Positions 11,353-23,197 of a stretch of DNA of 64,000 nt are shown here, one piece after another. Within the stretch, counting starts at the first letter, position 1. Each line of letters opens with the position of its first letter. The position numbers and the translations under genes were made by a program. Source of the stretch: Endothia cerciana (Eukaryota > Ascomycota > Sordariomycetes > Diaporthales > Cryphonectriaceae); NCBI GenBank assembly GCA_026119935.1, contig JALRMH010000004.1, positions 992,001 through 1,056,000 on the forward strand, given 5' to 3'. The notes below the pieces were generated by a model that saw nothing but the letters and a program-made list of their open reading frames with translations, searched no databases and was not told where the DNA came from.

Positions 11353-12510
11353 GGTGAGGACATGCCCTTCACGGGCTATCAATTTGGGGGGGGGGGAGGG
11401 GGGGTTTCGCGGCGAGTCGAGTCGAAAATGCGCGTAAAAGATGTCACAAGCAGAGCGCGAGCTGTATCTCCAAGATCGACGTTGGTAAACAGGTTATGCT
11501 GATGGTACGGTAGCAAGACTTCGATGGTCGAGGAGTATCAAGCCTGATCTGAGGCTTCGAAGGAGAGTGATGGATGCAGTTCAGGGAGGTACGGAGCCGC
11601 TGGAGTGTCGAAAGGAGTGAGGGCTGTTGTTGAACAGAAGGGTAGAAACCAGGAGGTAGAATAGGTGCTTGGTTTGCAGTTTAGGTTTCACTGCTTGGGA
11701 TCTCTGACATGCAAGGGAGCCGCTGGAATCAGAGACGCCAGCGATAGACTATAGCGGGGCCGAGCCGCGACAGGTACTTACTAACCCAGTAGTACGAGGT
11801 TGGCAAGCTGAAATGGACACTGGGGCCTGATGTAACCGCGACCCCACGCACATCCCATCACCTTGGAACCCGGCCTCCGTTTTCGAATGGCGTCGAAGCG
11901 TTCAGTCTATCGTACTCGTGTAGATTCTTAAAAAGGCAAGTCTATTCGCAGCCTCACCACCACCCGCCGCCTCGAGAGACGAAAACAACATCTGAAGACA
12001 TCAGGAATTTAGCGTAGTCCGAGAACCTAGACCCCACTGGCACGCTGCTTGCGTTGCTCGTGTAGTCATAGCAACGTCGGATGTTCTGGATCAACCGGAC
12101 AAGGCAAAGACGGAGGTTTCAATTGACCATGTCATAATCATGAGTTGTACAAAGTCCTGGTCCACAACACAAGGAGAATGGGTCCGAAATAAATCATGGT
12201 CTCTGGCAGAACCTTTCCGGTCGGGACAAGGAAACCCATCTGTCTATCGTATCAATCATCCACCCGGAACATCTGCAACAGAACAGCAGTATCCCATCGC
12301 CGCCTACATCTACTCCGTTACCCCCGAGAGCAGTCCCGGACCCGAGGGTCCTGGCAATTAGTCACCTGTTGGCTATCGTGTGTACCCGCCGATGCAGAAG
12401 CACACTCTGGTCCACCCTGTCGAGGTCCCCATTTCGATCCAAAGCCTGTATGCCGATTCATAGCAAGGGTCACGCACACCCTTGAGCTATATCCGTACGG
12501 TGTGACTCTT
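11353..12510. other. Mid1 promoter and leader region
   Basis: Starts with two G runs on the plus strand (11386-11396 and 11398-11404), a poly-C tract on the Mid1 sense strand about 34 bp before its ATG. The rest is featureless up to the Yop1 stop codon. Confidence 0.5.
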
Positions 12511-13269
12511 TTACTCGGTCTTGTCGGCCTGGGCGCGCAGGCCAGGAGCGGTGGAACCGCCGAAGTAGCGACTGAACATGGGCTGCAAGAAAGATCGGAA
12601 GATGATGTCGGCACCCCTGTACTCGCCGTCAGTACATACACATCTGCCAATGGAGTCGGTGAGGCATACCTAGTCATGGGCAGGGACAGCCACAGCAGGA
12701 AGATGAACTTGAAGGTGTAGTAGAATGGGAACCAGTAAACGACGCTCAGAAGGCTCTCAAGAACGCTGCAGAGAACATTAGAGGTGTTCAGACGGAGAAC
12801 CAGGGCGCAACAGTAGGGGCTTACGTGAAGAAGGAGAACACAACCCAGTACTGGAGGAGTGTCGGTTAGCGGGCGCTGCAAGACGCTGGAATGGTTCGTG
12901 AGGGTCACTTACGGTAAGCCACTGGGTATCATCGGACTTGCTAGCTGTGAACAGCGCCTCCATAGAATAGTATCCAGGGATGACGAACCCAGCCAGGTTG
13001 GTCAAGAGCTGACCGCCCAGGTTGAAGACGATGAAGAAGAAGTAGAGGGTGACCAGGCCAATGACGGCATAGGTCTTAGGCACGCCAGCCTGCTTCTCGA
13101 TGTTGTTGAGGGTAGGATACTTGGAGAGCTAGTAGTGGCGACGTCCATGGTCAGTTGCTTCCAAACAAAAGGGCAAGAAACAGCTCGAGGCGTCGAGAAT
13201 GCCCTCGTGACGACATACCTCTTTGTCAAGAGCACCCAGGTAGTGCTGGACCTTATCTTGAGCAGACAT
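12511..13269 (-). CDS. Yop1, DP1/REEP-family ER membrane-curvature protein
   Basis: Five exons on the minus strand: 13269-13219, 13128-12913, 12850-12825, 12765-12670 and 12616-12511. Introns of 90, 62, 59 and 53 bp all have GT..AG borders. The product has 164 residues. Exon 1 is the amphipathic start (MSAQDKVQHYLGALDKE). Exon 2 carries the first hairpin and GYYSMEAL; exons 3-4 read YWVVFSFFTVLESLLSVVYW and PFYYTFKFIFLLWLSLP. Exon 5 ends with IIFRSFLQPMFSRYF. These are the conserved TB2/DP1/HVA22 signatures. Yop1 inserts hairpins into the ER membrane and, with reticulons, shapes tubules and nuclear-pore-adjacent ER. The fragmented exons hide it from simple ORF scans. Confidence 0.93.
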
Positions 13270-14311
13270 TGTCGCAGAGTTGTCGGTTGGTTTTGATTGA
13301 TGCTGAAGACTTTGTCGTGGTGATTGTTATCGCCGTGGTTGCAGTTGGTAGAGCTGATGTCTGTGGTCACAAGACAGCTGGTCAGTCTGGAAAGTCCGAG
13401 AAGCTGGCACGACGGGGCTGGCTGCGCTGCGGGGCCCAAGCTTGGACCGGAACACCGGAAAAGGCAGCGAGTGCGCCTAGGGTTTGGGTGTAGGGGTGAC
13501 TGGGTTCACTGACCGACCGACTGGAGCGAGAAACGGCAATTACAGTTGGTAACTTTCCACGGCGTAGGGGGGGCTTGATTGTTGAGGACAGAAGATGCTT
13601 CAGTGATGGGGACAAGTGGCTTCGCAACTGAGCTGACTGGTGAGGGTCCAGGGCTTGGAAGGATCAACTTTAACGAGCTTCCCTCGATGACGACTGATGT
13701 GCTGGACTTGCAGGCACAGCGGTTGGCCAGCACTGACATCAGAGGGTCCCCAACGCCGAAACAAGGGGCTACTGGGTTAGTACCACAGTATTGCCAGCCT
13801 TGGAGGCCCCACGTTCATATTGATGCCTCAGGCCACAACTAACATCGTAGCACAGTACGTACCACCACGGGAGTGGGAAGAGGGGATGTGCCTTGCTTAG
13901 TCAGATTCGGCTCCACATCGATAACGCACCCCAGATAAGATTGGAACTCGCACCATCTCCAATTTGCAGGCACAGCTTCTTGCGATGCAGCCCTGACGAC
14001 CATGACACATCGTTCGTGAGTGGCCCTGTTATGATCAACATGGAAATACCCCAGCCCGTGTCAGCCACTCGATCCTTGCATTCGTTCCGTTTCCTTCCCA
14101 ACCGCCAAAATGCTGTAAACAAACCTGACAGCCAGACACTGTTCACCTCAAAGAGAGGCCGTCCGTATCACCGCGTCTCTCCTCTGGCTTCCGAGTAGTC
14201 TTCCTGTCTCCACTCATCCTCATTATCTCTTTCTTTCTATTCGCTCTCTAGTCAACAATCCGCATACACAACAAGACGTACTCGACGCCAATCGGCTCCC
14301 TTGCAGGCTCC
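13270..14311. other. Divergent promoter region between Yop1 and the RFX factor
   Basis: About 1.0 kb shared by genes pointing away from each other. The 3' half is pyrimidine-rich (TCTC/CTTT), as in fungal 5' leaders. Confidence 0.5.
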
Positions 14312-14633
14312 ATGGCCTCAACAGGTAAGAAGATGCTTTGTCCCCAGCGTCCCCGGTCGACAGCCTCTCCTCTCATCCGGATCACCGTTATCCACTGCCA
14401 TGATGATCGCGTCAATAGTCGAGCCATCTTTCACTGATCAGCTGCCTGTCTACTGGCCCAATGCTGATGCTGACAATGTCGCAGAAGCGTATCCGCGCTT
14501 CCCAACAGCCAGGCGGCCAAGTGAAGGATCAACAACGTCAGCGCGATCCGCCACCACACAGCCCAATAACGTCGACCCAAATCAACAACAAGATGAGATA
14601 CACTCCTTTCATGCCGCTGCCGCATGGCTCGCC

Positions 14634-14680
<47 letters not shown>

Positions 14681-17218
14681 CGGCCAACTGCGACAGATAG
14701 CTCCCGCCCCGAGACCAACATCTCCCGAGTATGTCCTCTCCAATGGCTTGCCGGTCCAGCAGGCCCGCGATTTTTCGGTCGACGCAGGAGTACACAATGG
14801 AATGGGAGGGCCATTCCGCTTTCAACAGCAGCCGCAGCATGTACAACATCAACAACAACCGCAGTCTCACATGGGTCGTCAGTCTCTGCCGGGCGATTAT
14901 ATGCCTATCAGCGGGCACCCCGGCTTGGGGGCCCAGATGCTGGATCGCAATGACAGCCCGGCGCCAGACTCTGGACTTGATATTGGCAACGCTCCGACGA
15001 GGTCCAGGTCGAACACAAACAACGATCAGGAGATGCGCGAACTCTTCAACAGGAACAGCCACCGGGCATTACAGGATGTAGCCAAGGAGCTTCATGGCAA
15101 CGAGCGTGGTCCCAGTAGTGAGCGCAGCCGGCAACTATTTGCTATGCTATGGTAGGTTCATCTGTTCTCGCACGCTGAAGCTGACCCCTTTGAGACTTGG
15201 AAGCTACCCCTCTGTGTTGGTGCGATGGTCACATGCAGTATAAGTCCAATGTTGCCTTCTGCCCCGGCGCATGCCTTTCAACCGTTGTCATCATGAATCG
15301 GGTTTAATGCTGGTCTTCAATGAGACTGACCCGTATGTGCAGGATCAAATCGGCGTGCCGAAAGGGCAAGACTTCTGTGCCTCGCAGTCGTGTGTATGCT
15401 AGCTACGTCAAAAGGTGCGCTCATGAGAAGATCGCTGTCTTGAATCCGGCCAGCTTTGGCAAGCTTGTCAGAGTTCTCTACCCCGGCCTTAGAACGCGAC
15501 GACTGGGTGTACGTGGCGAGTCCAAGTATCATTATGTCGATTTTGAGTTGATCGATGTGGACATTGACGACGTCGACGAATCCTCATCGCAATTCCCCGC
15601 CCCCGGCACATCAAGGCTGAGTTTTGCCGAAAGCTTCAACATGAGGTAAGAGACAGCATCACTGTCAACGGGATCTCGGATCTGACGTATCATTAGCAAT
15701 GCAACACGGCCGTCTACAGCCGCCGGACTAGAGAATGCGGCCCCTTCTCCTGCGGAAAAAGCACATGTAACAGAGACCGAAGACGTGGCACCCAAGAGCC
15801 ATGGGCGGCGAGAAATTCGACATGCCATATACAACCATCCCCAAGTTGCCAGTGTGGCAGAGCTGGGTATGACCGGGAGTAGGACATCAAAGAGGCTTCA
15901 CCTGCAATCTGACGATGCGTCCACTTCAACACGCCTAATACTCCCGCCAATCGAGCCTTACTTACCTCCCGGCACCGACGCTGACGCTGCAAAATCGCTT
16001 GAGGCCCTCTACTTGTCGCATTGCACTTCCCTGATCGAGTGCATTCGGTTCTGCAAAGAGAAGAACTTCTTCCATCTCTTCACCGCTTTTCACGGCACCC
16101 TGACAGTACCAGTCCAGAAGTTGTTGGTCAATCCGGCCCTGGAGCCGTGGATTGAGCAATGCGACCTCCGGATGTACCAAAACATGATGCACATAGTCGC
16201 TGTGGTAGCTCTGCAGGTCATTCCGCCGTTTGGCCTCCAGAGCTTGCGCAACATATCCGAAAGGCTTGTCTCCCACATCAGGACGTCTTTCGATGGTCAG
16301 CCGGACCACGTACTCAGGGCCAAGGAGGCACCTGCTGCATTGTTCGCAGACCTTCTAGACCGAGCTTTGAGAGTAAACACAACGGCCCACGCCAGTGCGA
16401 ATTTCCTTCACAACCACGCGAATCGAACTCAGATGTATCTCGATTTCATCACATTTGTGCGGCCTAGGAAGATCGCGCAATCTGTACCCCTAGAGGCAAT
16501 GGAGGACGTTGTCTACCTCCTCGTGTCAGAGATCAGAGAGCTCTTGGACCCTAGAGATGTCCCATGGGATCTGGAAGGTTGCACAGTTCAAGGTGACTTC
16601 TATTTTCAGAATCGCAGGCCCTCGCAGGTGGACAACCAGGGTGCGGTAGAGGCATCAAACCTTCTCGACCGATGGGTCGAGTTGCTGAAATCCTTGCCAT
16701 CTCGGTTTCCAGACGCCTCTGCAGCAGATATCGTCCTCTTTACCCAGACCCTAGGTACGACTATGATGAGAGATCTTACCATCAGCAGTGCCGAGAGCTT
16801 CGGCGCCTGGTGGTGCTTGAAGTGCTGGATAGACGAGATGATTTGGTTCCTGGCTGAGAAGGGCGGATTTATGCAGCAGACAACGACTCGAGCAATCAGT
16901 CCCTCGAAACGAAAAAGTCAGGAAGAACCAGAAGACGCTGAGGCGCGAAAGAATATGCGATTCAGCACTGGCAGCGGTCCCGAGGATCCTATCATGACGT
17001 TAGTGGAGAACTCGCAGCAAGTTCTTGCACCGCTGACCCCGAGCCTACAAAACGAGAACCAGCATGTTGTGGTCGATATGCACGCTGCCAGCTATGATGA
17101 TAGCGGCATCAGCCTCCGCATGTCCGGGGAGGATTCTCCCATGAGCAAGTTCACCTCCCAGATGGACAGCCAGAGGGTCCACGATGGGAGCCAAGCTGTC
17201 ACTAGTGGCCTGCGGTGA
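14312..17218 (+). CDS. RFX-family transcription factor
   Basis: Proposed exons: 14312-14324, 14485-15151, 15343-15645 and 15697-17218, giving 834 aa. Introns of 160, 191 and 51 bp have GTAAGA, GTAGGT and GTAAGA donors and AG acceptors with CTGAC-like branch sites. The first exon holds only four codons plus one base. An alternative is an unspliced start at 14400. Exon 2 has a run of 15 glutamines (14634-14678) and other Q-rich stretches. The winged-helix RFX DNA-binding domain is built across the exon 2/3 junction: FAMLW joins IKSACRKGKTSVPRSRVYASY, and the domain runs through NPASFGKLVRVLYPGLRTRRLG and GESKYHYV. The long C-terminal exon is the RFX dimerisation/extended region. Fungal RFX proteins (Crt1/Rfx1, CPCR1) regulate DNA-damage genes, cell division or development; the role here is unassigned. 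Confidence 0.92.
14634..14678 (+). repeat. CAG repeat encoding 15 glutamines in the RFX factor
   Basis: 45 bp, nearly pure CAG with one CAA, in frame in exon 2 before the DNA-binding domain. Confidence 0.95.
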
Positions 17219-19868
17219 TGAGAATCTGTCTGATTTTGTGCTACGATTTGCTTCTTCTCGGCGATATGATCGCCTATTTGCTCTGGTCTTTTACCCTTAT
17301 TTCACAAAACGGAAGGGGTGGTTCGGTCGTGGCCTCGACAGCCACTGTGCGCCGCCGCGCCGGGGGGGGGGGGGGTTTCTTGCTTGCTGTGGGGCGTTCC
17401 GGGTACACAGGATTAACATGCCTAACGAAGCACACGAGCGACACGATTGGATATACGACCGAGGACAGCTAGGCAGCTTCGCGCGATTGGATCGGAGGGG
17501 CGGTAGTGATTCTTGTCTCTCTTCATCTAGTTCTGGGAAGGTCTGGTTGGGCTATACGTGCACTGAAAAATTGGTTGGACAGGATTGTGATTCCCCTTTT
17601 GGATCGGAGGTAGGGTCTTTGGCTGGGTTAGGCTACCAATATCAGTTTTGAGCGTGATCCAGAAAATACATTTTTCTGACTTCACGAGACAATGTCCTTT
17701 TACCTGTCGCCCTGGATGTGATGATGACGAGGATGTGCCTTGCTGGATAACGGCACATCACCAGTAGTCAATTCGCATACGTTGTCCGGGGCCTATGAAG
17801 TCAATTAATTGATGAATAACAGATGCTAAGGCGCACTCTACATTGTCTCCATTGTATATACAATGCACTGGTTGGTCGCTTGTGAGACCGCGGATCGAAA
17901 GCCTCGATATGTCAAAGAACCCGAGACAACACCGTGTGTTATACGTAAAACGGCCGCGCAGCACGCATTCGAACCTAGTCACTGTTTATAACAACACTTT
18001 GCGAGCCCCGACGAAAATGGATAGATGATTCGCAAATCGTTATGACCACTGCGAGCGTTTGCCATCTTCAACTCGGAGTTTCTATGGAACAAAGACCGCC
18101 TGTCGGGGATAGGCGTTGAAAGCCCAGGCAAGTCAGAGACCACACCGGACGACACACTGACGTTCCGGAAGCAGCTATGTCGACTTTCGATGGGTGGGCA
18201 AGATAGACCTATATGATCGGGACTGGGCGCTGTTGGAGACTGGAAGCCAAACCAACAAGGTAGACAAGGGGAGGAGGCGCGCGACGCAGGCCGATGGAGA
18301 CATACCTTCGAGTAGACTGAAGTATAAAGACTAAGTGCTCAAGCCGAAGACTGTTCATTCGCCTGATGAGAGTTTGTCCGGCAATATTCGAGATTCAATT
18401 CAGAGCGAGTTATACTTAGAACGGCCGGCGAAGAGCACAGCAAATGCACAAAAGGTTCAAGACGAGAGGAAAGAGAGACACTCAAAAGCTTATAAGATCG
18501 CAGAGATATCAAGAACAATCTGGGAATTCCCGCTACGATGGAGATAACCCCTTTCTCGGCCTAGAAAAAGGCTGGCAGACCTTTGCGCGTCACGCAGATA
18601 CAGAATTGTTACTATGGCGATACGAGCAGTCACAGCGTGAACCTGCGAATAGTAAACTGCATTAGTAGTAAGTTAATGTTCGATAGGGACCAACGAGCTT
18701 TAATATGACCCCCCCCCCCCAAAAGGTCTCGACGTCTCGAATACATCAAGTAACTAATTGCCTATTGGTCTTCTGTAGAGCCGAGTACTACTGTTGGCTC
18801 CCTTTCCAGCTTTCCTTCCAATGCGAGGCCGGAGGTGAGCTGTGTATTCTTCAGGTGGACAGCAACGAGGGCACTAATCACTGGTACGTCTGTTGAACTC
18901 CCCTGTCTACGCCCAGCTCTCGCTGCCCTTTTTGTTTTGCTGATTGCCCCTGCTTTTTTCAATAATATATATATAGAAATATATACAGCATCACGCCTGC
19001 CTTGCCTGCTGCGACCGGGCTTCAGGCCCCATGCGCTTGGCCGCTTGGAGAGAATAGGGACATGGGCTGACATGCAGAGCTGCAGGGGAGACGTGGGCGG
19101 ACCCAAACAATGCGGGCTGTGGAATTGATAGTAAGCTATGATCCATCTAGGCAGGTCGGGCCCGTGGGAAAAAGGACGGGCGACTGGGAGAGGATAAAGC
19201 TCGTATACGAACATGGTGTTGAGTGGGTATCAGTCAAGGGGCCAGGCTATGCTCATCGCTAGATGGTTGTCGAAGCACGCCAGACGGAGGACGGCGCCAG
19301 TAAATTTGGTAATCCGACGTATAACGGTTCTCAGATTGTTGACTCACCCCTCCAGAATCGTCCAGGCCGTGAGGAGATCACCACCACCATGTACATGATG
19401 CCGTGAGACCCTGCGCGCGCCAGCTGTTGCACAGCATGTGAGCCCGGATCTCGGCGGTGCCTCGGCAGCCGCGGTTGCTTGGCGGAAATCCAGTCCTTGC
19501 TTCCTCAGCCCCCTCTCATCAACCTCGCATCCTCAGCCACGCTCCAGACTCCTGCTGCTCAAGCTCGCAAACAGGCCAATCTTGTGTGAGGTCGGGACGG
19601 TGTCATCGCTTAAAAGAAGGGGCCGGATCCTTCGTCTGTGGAGACTTGTCCGAAGGCAGCAGCCGCGGTGGGGTCCGAGGCAACGAAGCGGGATCTTTAC
19701 GTTCAGCACCCAAGATCCTCGAGAGACGGGAGCACCTTGCACACCCTTTCCTACCTTTCCAGATAGCTCTTGCCTGCAGCTCACCACGCCCTCATTCCGC
19801 CAGTCACCTCAGAACGAAGGCGGAGACCCCTGGCACCCGTCCAAGCGCTTCGCGCGCGAGTCTGCGGA
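17219..19868. other. Intergenic, 2.6 kb, no supported gene
   Basis: Begins with the RFX 3' region, which contains a 14-G run near 17362-17375 on the plus strand. A 12-C run lies at 18709-18720. The ORFs inside, including a 150-codon one at 18762-19214 (-), have no recognisable content. Confidence 0.5.
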
Positions 19869-20916
19869 ATGGTTCAAGAGATAGAGGGAGAGTTCAAGGT
19901 CGGGGACGCCAGCCTCTACAGGAAGACATGGCTCGTGAGCCCCGCCTGCACATACCTCCCCATCACTCCTCTACCACATCACTAACACCACGCAGCCCGA
20001 CGACACCGCCCCGACCGTCGCTAAGTTCGTCTTCATCCACGGCTTCAGCGACCACCTCGGCCGATACTACGGCTTCTTCCCCTACCTCGCCTCGTCCGGC
20101 ATCGCCGTCTACGGCTTCGACCAGCGCGGGTGGGGCCAGTCCGTCCGCAAGCCCGCGGAGCGCGGCCTGACCGGCCCGACCAGTCAGGTCCTGAGCGACA
20201 TCGCGGCGTTCATCACGCAGGTCGTCATCCCCGCCGAGCCCGCCGCCGCCCCGCTCTTCGTCATGGGCCACAGCATGGGCGGCGGCGAGGTCCTGACGCT
20301 CGCGAGCACCCCGGAGTACGAGGCCAGCGTCGTCGCCAGGGTCCGGGGCTGGATGCTCGAGGCGCCGTTCGTGGCGTTCGACGACAAGGAGAAGCCGAGC
20401 GCGCTCAAGGTGTTCGCGGGGAGGCTGGCCGGCCGGTTCCTGCCGCACATGCACCTGGCGAACCCCATCCCGCCCGAGTATCTGTCCCGCGACCCGGCCG
20501 TCCAGCAGAGCCTCCAGGAGGATGACCTGTGCCACGATACGGGCACGCTGGAGGGTCTCGCGGGGCTGCTGGATCGCACGGGGGATCTGGCGAGCGGGAA
20601 GCTGAAGCTGAGCCCCCAGGTGAAGAGCCTGTGGGTGGGACACGGTGATAAGGATATCGCGACGAGCTACCCCGAGAGTAAGAAGTGGTTTGAGAGACAG
20701 ACACAGGTGGAGGACAGGACATTCAAGACATATGAGGGTTGGTTGCACCAATTACACGCTGAGGTAGGCAGGGAGGAATTTTATGAGGACGTAAGGGAGT
20801 GGGTCTTGAAGAGGTGTGATAACGAGGGGCAGGCCGAGGCAAATGTGAAGGGGAGTGCTAGCGAGGCGCCAAAGGAGGTTGAAGGAGAGGGGGGCAGGGT
20901 GGATTCCAAGCTCTAG
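19869..20916 (+). CDS. Alpha/beta hydrolase, monoglyceride-lipase-like (Yju3/MGL type)
   Basis: Two exons, 19869-19934 and 19996-20916, with a 61-bp intron (GTGAGC...CTAACACCACGCAG), encode 328 aa. The N-terminus is short, with no signal peptide. The fold signature is complete: FVFIHGFSDHLGRYYGF (oxyanion HG), GFDQRGWGQS, the nucleophile elbow GHSMGG (Ser115), an Asp in GHGDKD (about residues 240-242) and the His in WLHQLH (about 273-276). This order and the HG-F-D-H-x-G-R motif match monoacylglycerol lipases, which hydrolyse monoglycerides on lipid droplets or mitochondria-associated membranes in yeast. The C-terminal 30 residues are charged and low-complexity. Substrate is inferred from family resemblance. 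Confidence 0.88.
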
Positions 20917-21612
20917 TGGCCTCTCTCTGCAGATCAACACCTCAAGATCCTGAATTTGCAGCATTAATACCCTATTATGGTCGTCGGGCAGGGCGGTTGA
21001 TTAGGGCCCACTTGAGAGGCCACAGGTCGCCTCGGCCGTCGTGGGGAGCAACTTCATGAAAGCGCGTCAGGTTTCGCTCCATAAGTCTCTAATATTATGG
21101 GCCTGTGCTGCTCATTGCTTTGGACTCTAGGTAGCGTAGTATGATAATGATGTCAGGCAACTCTCGAGTGGTCCTATGCCTCCTCTTTACTGGGGATCGC
21201 CCGATCGCCCCAATGCCCAGCAATGACGTCTCCCTCAGGATAGATTTGTTCGTAGTTGGGGATTCTGTTAGCATGGTCGACAGTGATGTAAAGCAGATAG
21301 AGAACAGTGAAGACAAATCGTAAGAGGAGGGAAACCAGCGTCTTCAAAGCTGAGTAATTTAAATACTCGCATTTCTACTGGTGTGTCCTCCTCAAAGCCC
21401 TTCGAGCGGATTCGTGACGTCTCTTCGAGGGAGGACAATGGCTAGAGGAGCAGAAAATTAGCTAACTAGAGACCTGGAAAGAAAATATCATGCATAGAGT
21501 AACCGTCATAAGCTTATATTGTAGAAAGTTCTTGTGTAATATTTGCTTTATTGCCTACATTCTGGTTCTTCTAGAGCTTTTAAACCGAGCTAGTTAATTA
21601 TCGATCCTAGAC

Positions 21613-21645
<33 letters not shown>

Positions 21646-22737
21646 ATGCAGCTGGGTGTGCTGCCGAAAATGCTACACAAGGCTGACGTGCATTAGGCAA
21701 CTGAGACTTTATCTCTGTGATTATTGGCCAGGTCTACTCGTCTGGTTCAGCTGCAAGATGACCAGAATCAGCCAGTCAAATTGCTTTCCCCTTTGGTCTG
21801 AGGGGGTGGCGCATCTGGACCGACTCTGAGCCGCATCCATCGACATTCCTAGTTCCTATCCCGACCTCTCATCTTGCACATTCCCCAAGCAACCTCATCC
21901 CAAACCCAAAAATTTAGCTATATCCCGGCCTCCTTGCACCGAGTCAGCCCCACCTTTGCTACTTGTGTAAGCCTCAGGGCTGTCATAACGATCCGGCTTG
22001 AGAGTTCCCTTGCCCTTCGAGGTCACCGACGAAGAGTCCACGTCTGGCGATGGCGTGTTCGCAGGAGGTGTCCGTACTGCACCGCGCACGAGTGCCGACG
22101 ACGACCCGGATGCTTTTCTTAGTATCAGTCCTGCGAGGGTGTGGAAGCCGGAGTGTGCTCGAAGAGGGACCCAGGGCGCGCAGCTGGTTCACAAGATCAA
22201 GGAGGCCCAGAGGCCCCAAGATTCTGAACTGACCAAGAGCTAGTACTCGGCCTTCCAGTCCGACCAACTGACTGGCCTCCTGGAGGGACTGTCTGTGACG
22301 GAGCTGCTCATCGGCGGGGCTTTGTCCAATGTCAGCGTATACGCGACTGCACTGACAGCTAGCCGCCACGGGTTTGATATAACAGTTGTTGGCGATTGCT
22401 GTGGATATCAAACCTGGAGTGGGCACGAGAGTTCCGGGCAGTTGTTGATGGAGATGACCGATTGCAGATTCTCCACGGCCGTTGACTTGAAATACGCTCT
22501 GAACGGCGCGGGAAAAGAGCAACGATCTTCCACACCAACAACTATGGAGGTTCTAGTGACTGCCGCCTTGAGAGCTGGGCGCTCACGGACGAGAGACGAC
22601 TCCTCAGTCATCAGCCGAGGCGCACAACTCGACAAAAAGCGCAGGACCGCTGTGGCAGCGTCTTCGTCTAACAACAAACCGCTACCAAGAAAAGGCAGAT
22701 GCAGCTACAGGCGAGGGGGATCCAAACCGGTACAAAG

Positions 22738-22741
<4 letters not shown>
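20917..22741. other. Intergenic between the hydrolase and the accessory island
   Basis: 21300-21620 is AT-rich and ends in a CT microsatellite. No ORF here has recognisable content. The minus-strand ORF at 21983-22522 lacks homology cues. Confidence 0.5.
21612..21645. repeat. CT dinucleotide microsatellite
   Basis: About 34 bp of (CT)n with one CC interruption near 21621. Confidence 0.95.

Positions 22742-22774
<33 letters not shown>
22742..22774. repeat. CA dinucleotide microsatellite
   Basis: About 33 bp of uninterrupted (CA)n, 150 bp before the minisatellite array. Confidence 0.97.
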
Positions 22775-22776
<2 letters not shown>

Positions 22777-22923
22777 AGGCAGAGACCACAGGCCTGATGA
22801 CTGATCTTCTTTGTCCTTCGCACGGCGCCTTTCCTCTCTTCCGCCTAGCCTGCTCCTTGGCTCACTTATGGTTACATAATTTAGCTCGCTCCTGCACACC
22901 CCGCGCGACTATTTAAATCTCGC

Positions 22924-23144
22924 ACAACAATCCAACAATGCACACAACAATCCAATCCACACAACAATCTAACAATCCACACAACAATCTAACAATCCAC
23001 ACAACAATCCAACAATGCACACAACAATCCAATCCACACAACAATCTAACAATCCACACAACAATCTAACAATCCACACAACAATCTAACAATCCACATA
23101 ACAATCCAATGCACACAACAATCCAACAATCCACACAACAATCC
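22924..23144. repeat. ACAACAATC-type minisatellite with 77-bp higher-order unit
   Basis: Built of 20-bp and 17-bp monomers that all begin ACAACAATC. Monomer A (20 bp), B (17 bp), C, C (20 bp each) make a 77-bp block at 22924-23000, and the identical block follows at 23001-23077. A further C copy and degenerate copies continue to about 23144. The array ends roughly 50 bp before the ATG at 23198, so it occupies the promoter or leader of that ORF. Confidence 0.95.
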
Positions 23145-23197
23145 ATCCCCTACGACAAATCCATCCCACACGACAATGCAACACAACCATCATCACC

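Noticed and set aside
14301..14400. RFX reading frame extended to a TTG at 14301
   Set aside because: Not an ATG. A spliced start at 14312 or an ATG at 14400 is more likely.
17940..18000. GGTTCGAA on the minus strand, resembling a tRNA B box
   Set aside because: No A box at the right distance and no foldable acceptor or anticodon stems.
18762..19214. 150-codon minus-strand ORF
   Set aside because: No hydrophobic signal, domain or splice structure; composition looks random.
21983..22522. 179-codon minus-strand ORF
   Set aside because: Overlaps ORFs in several frames, with no domain, signal peptide or coding bias.
22924..23144. Regular repeat array as a possible CRISPR
   Set aside because: The units are contiguous with no unique spacers, and the genome is eukaryotic.
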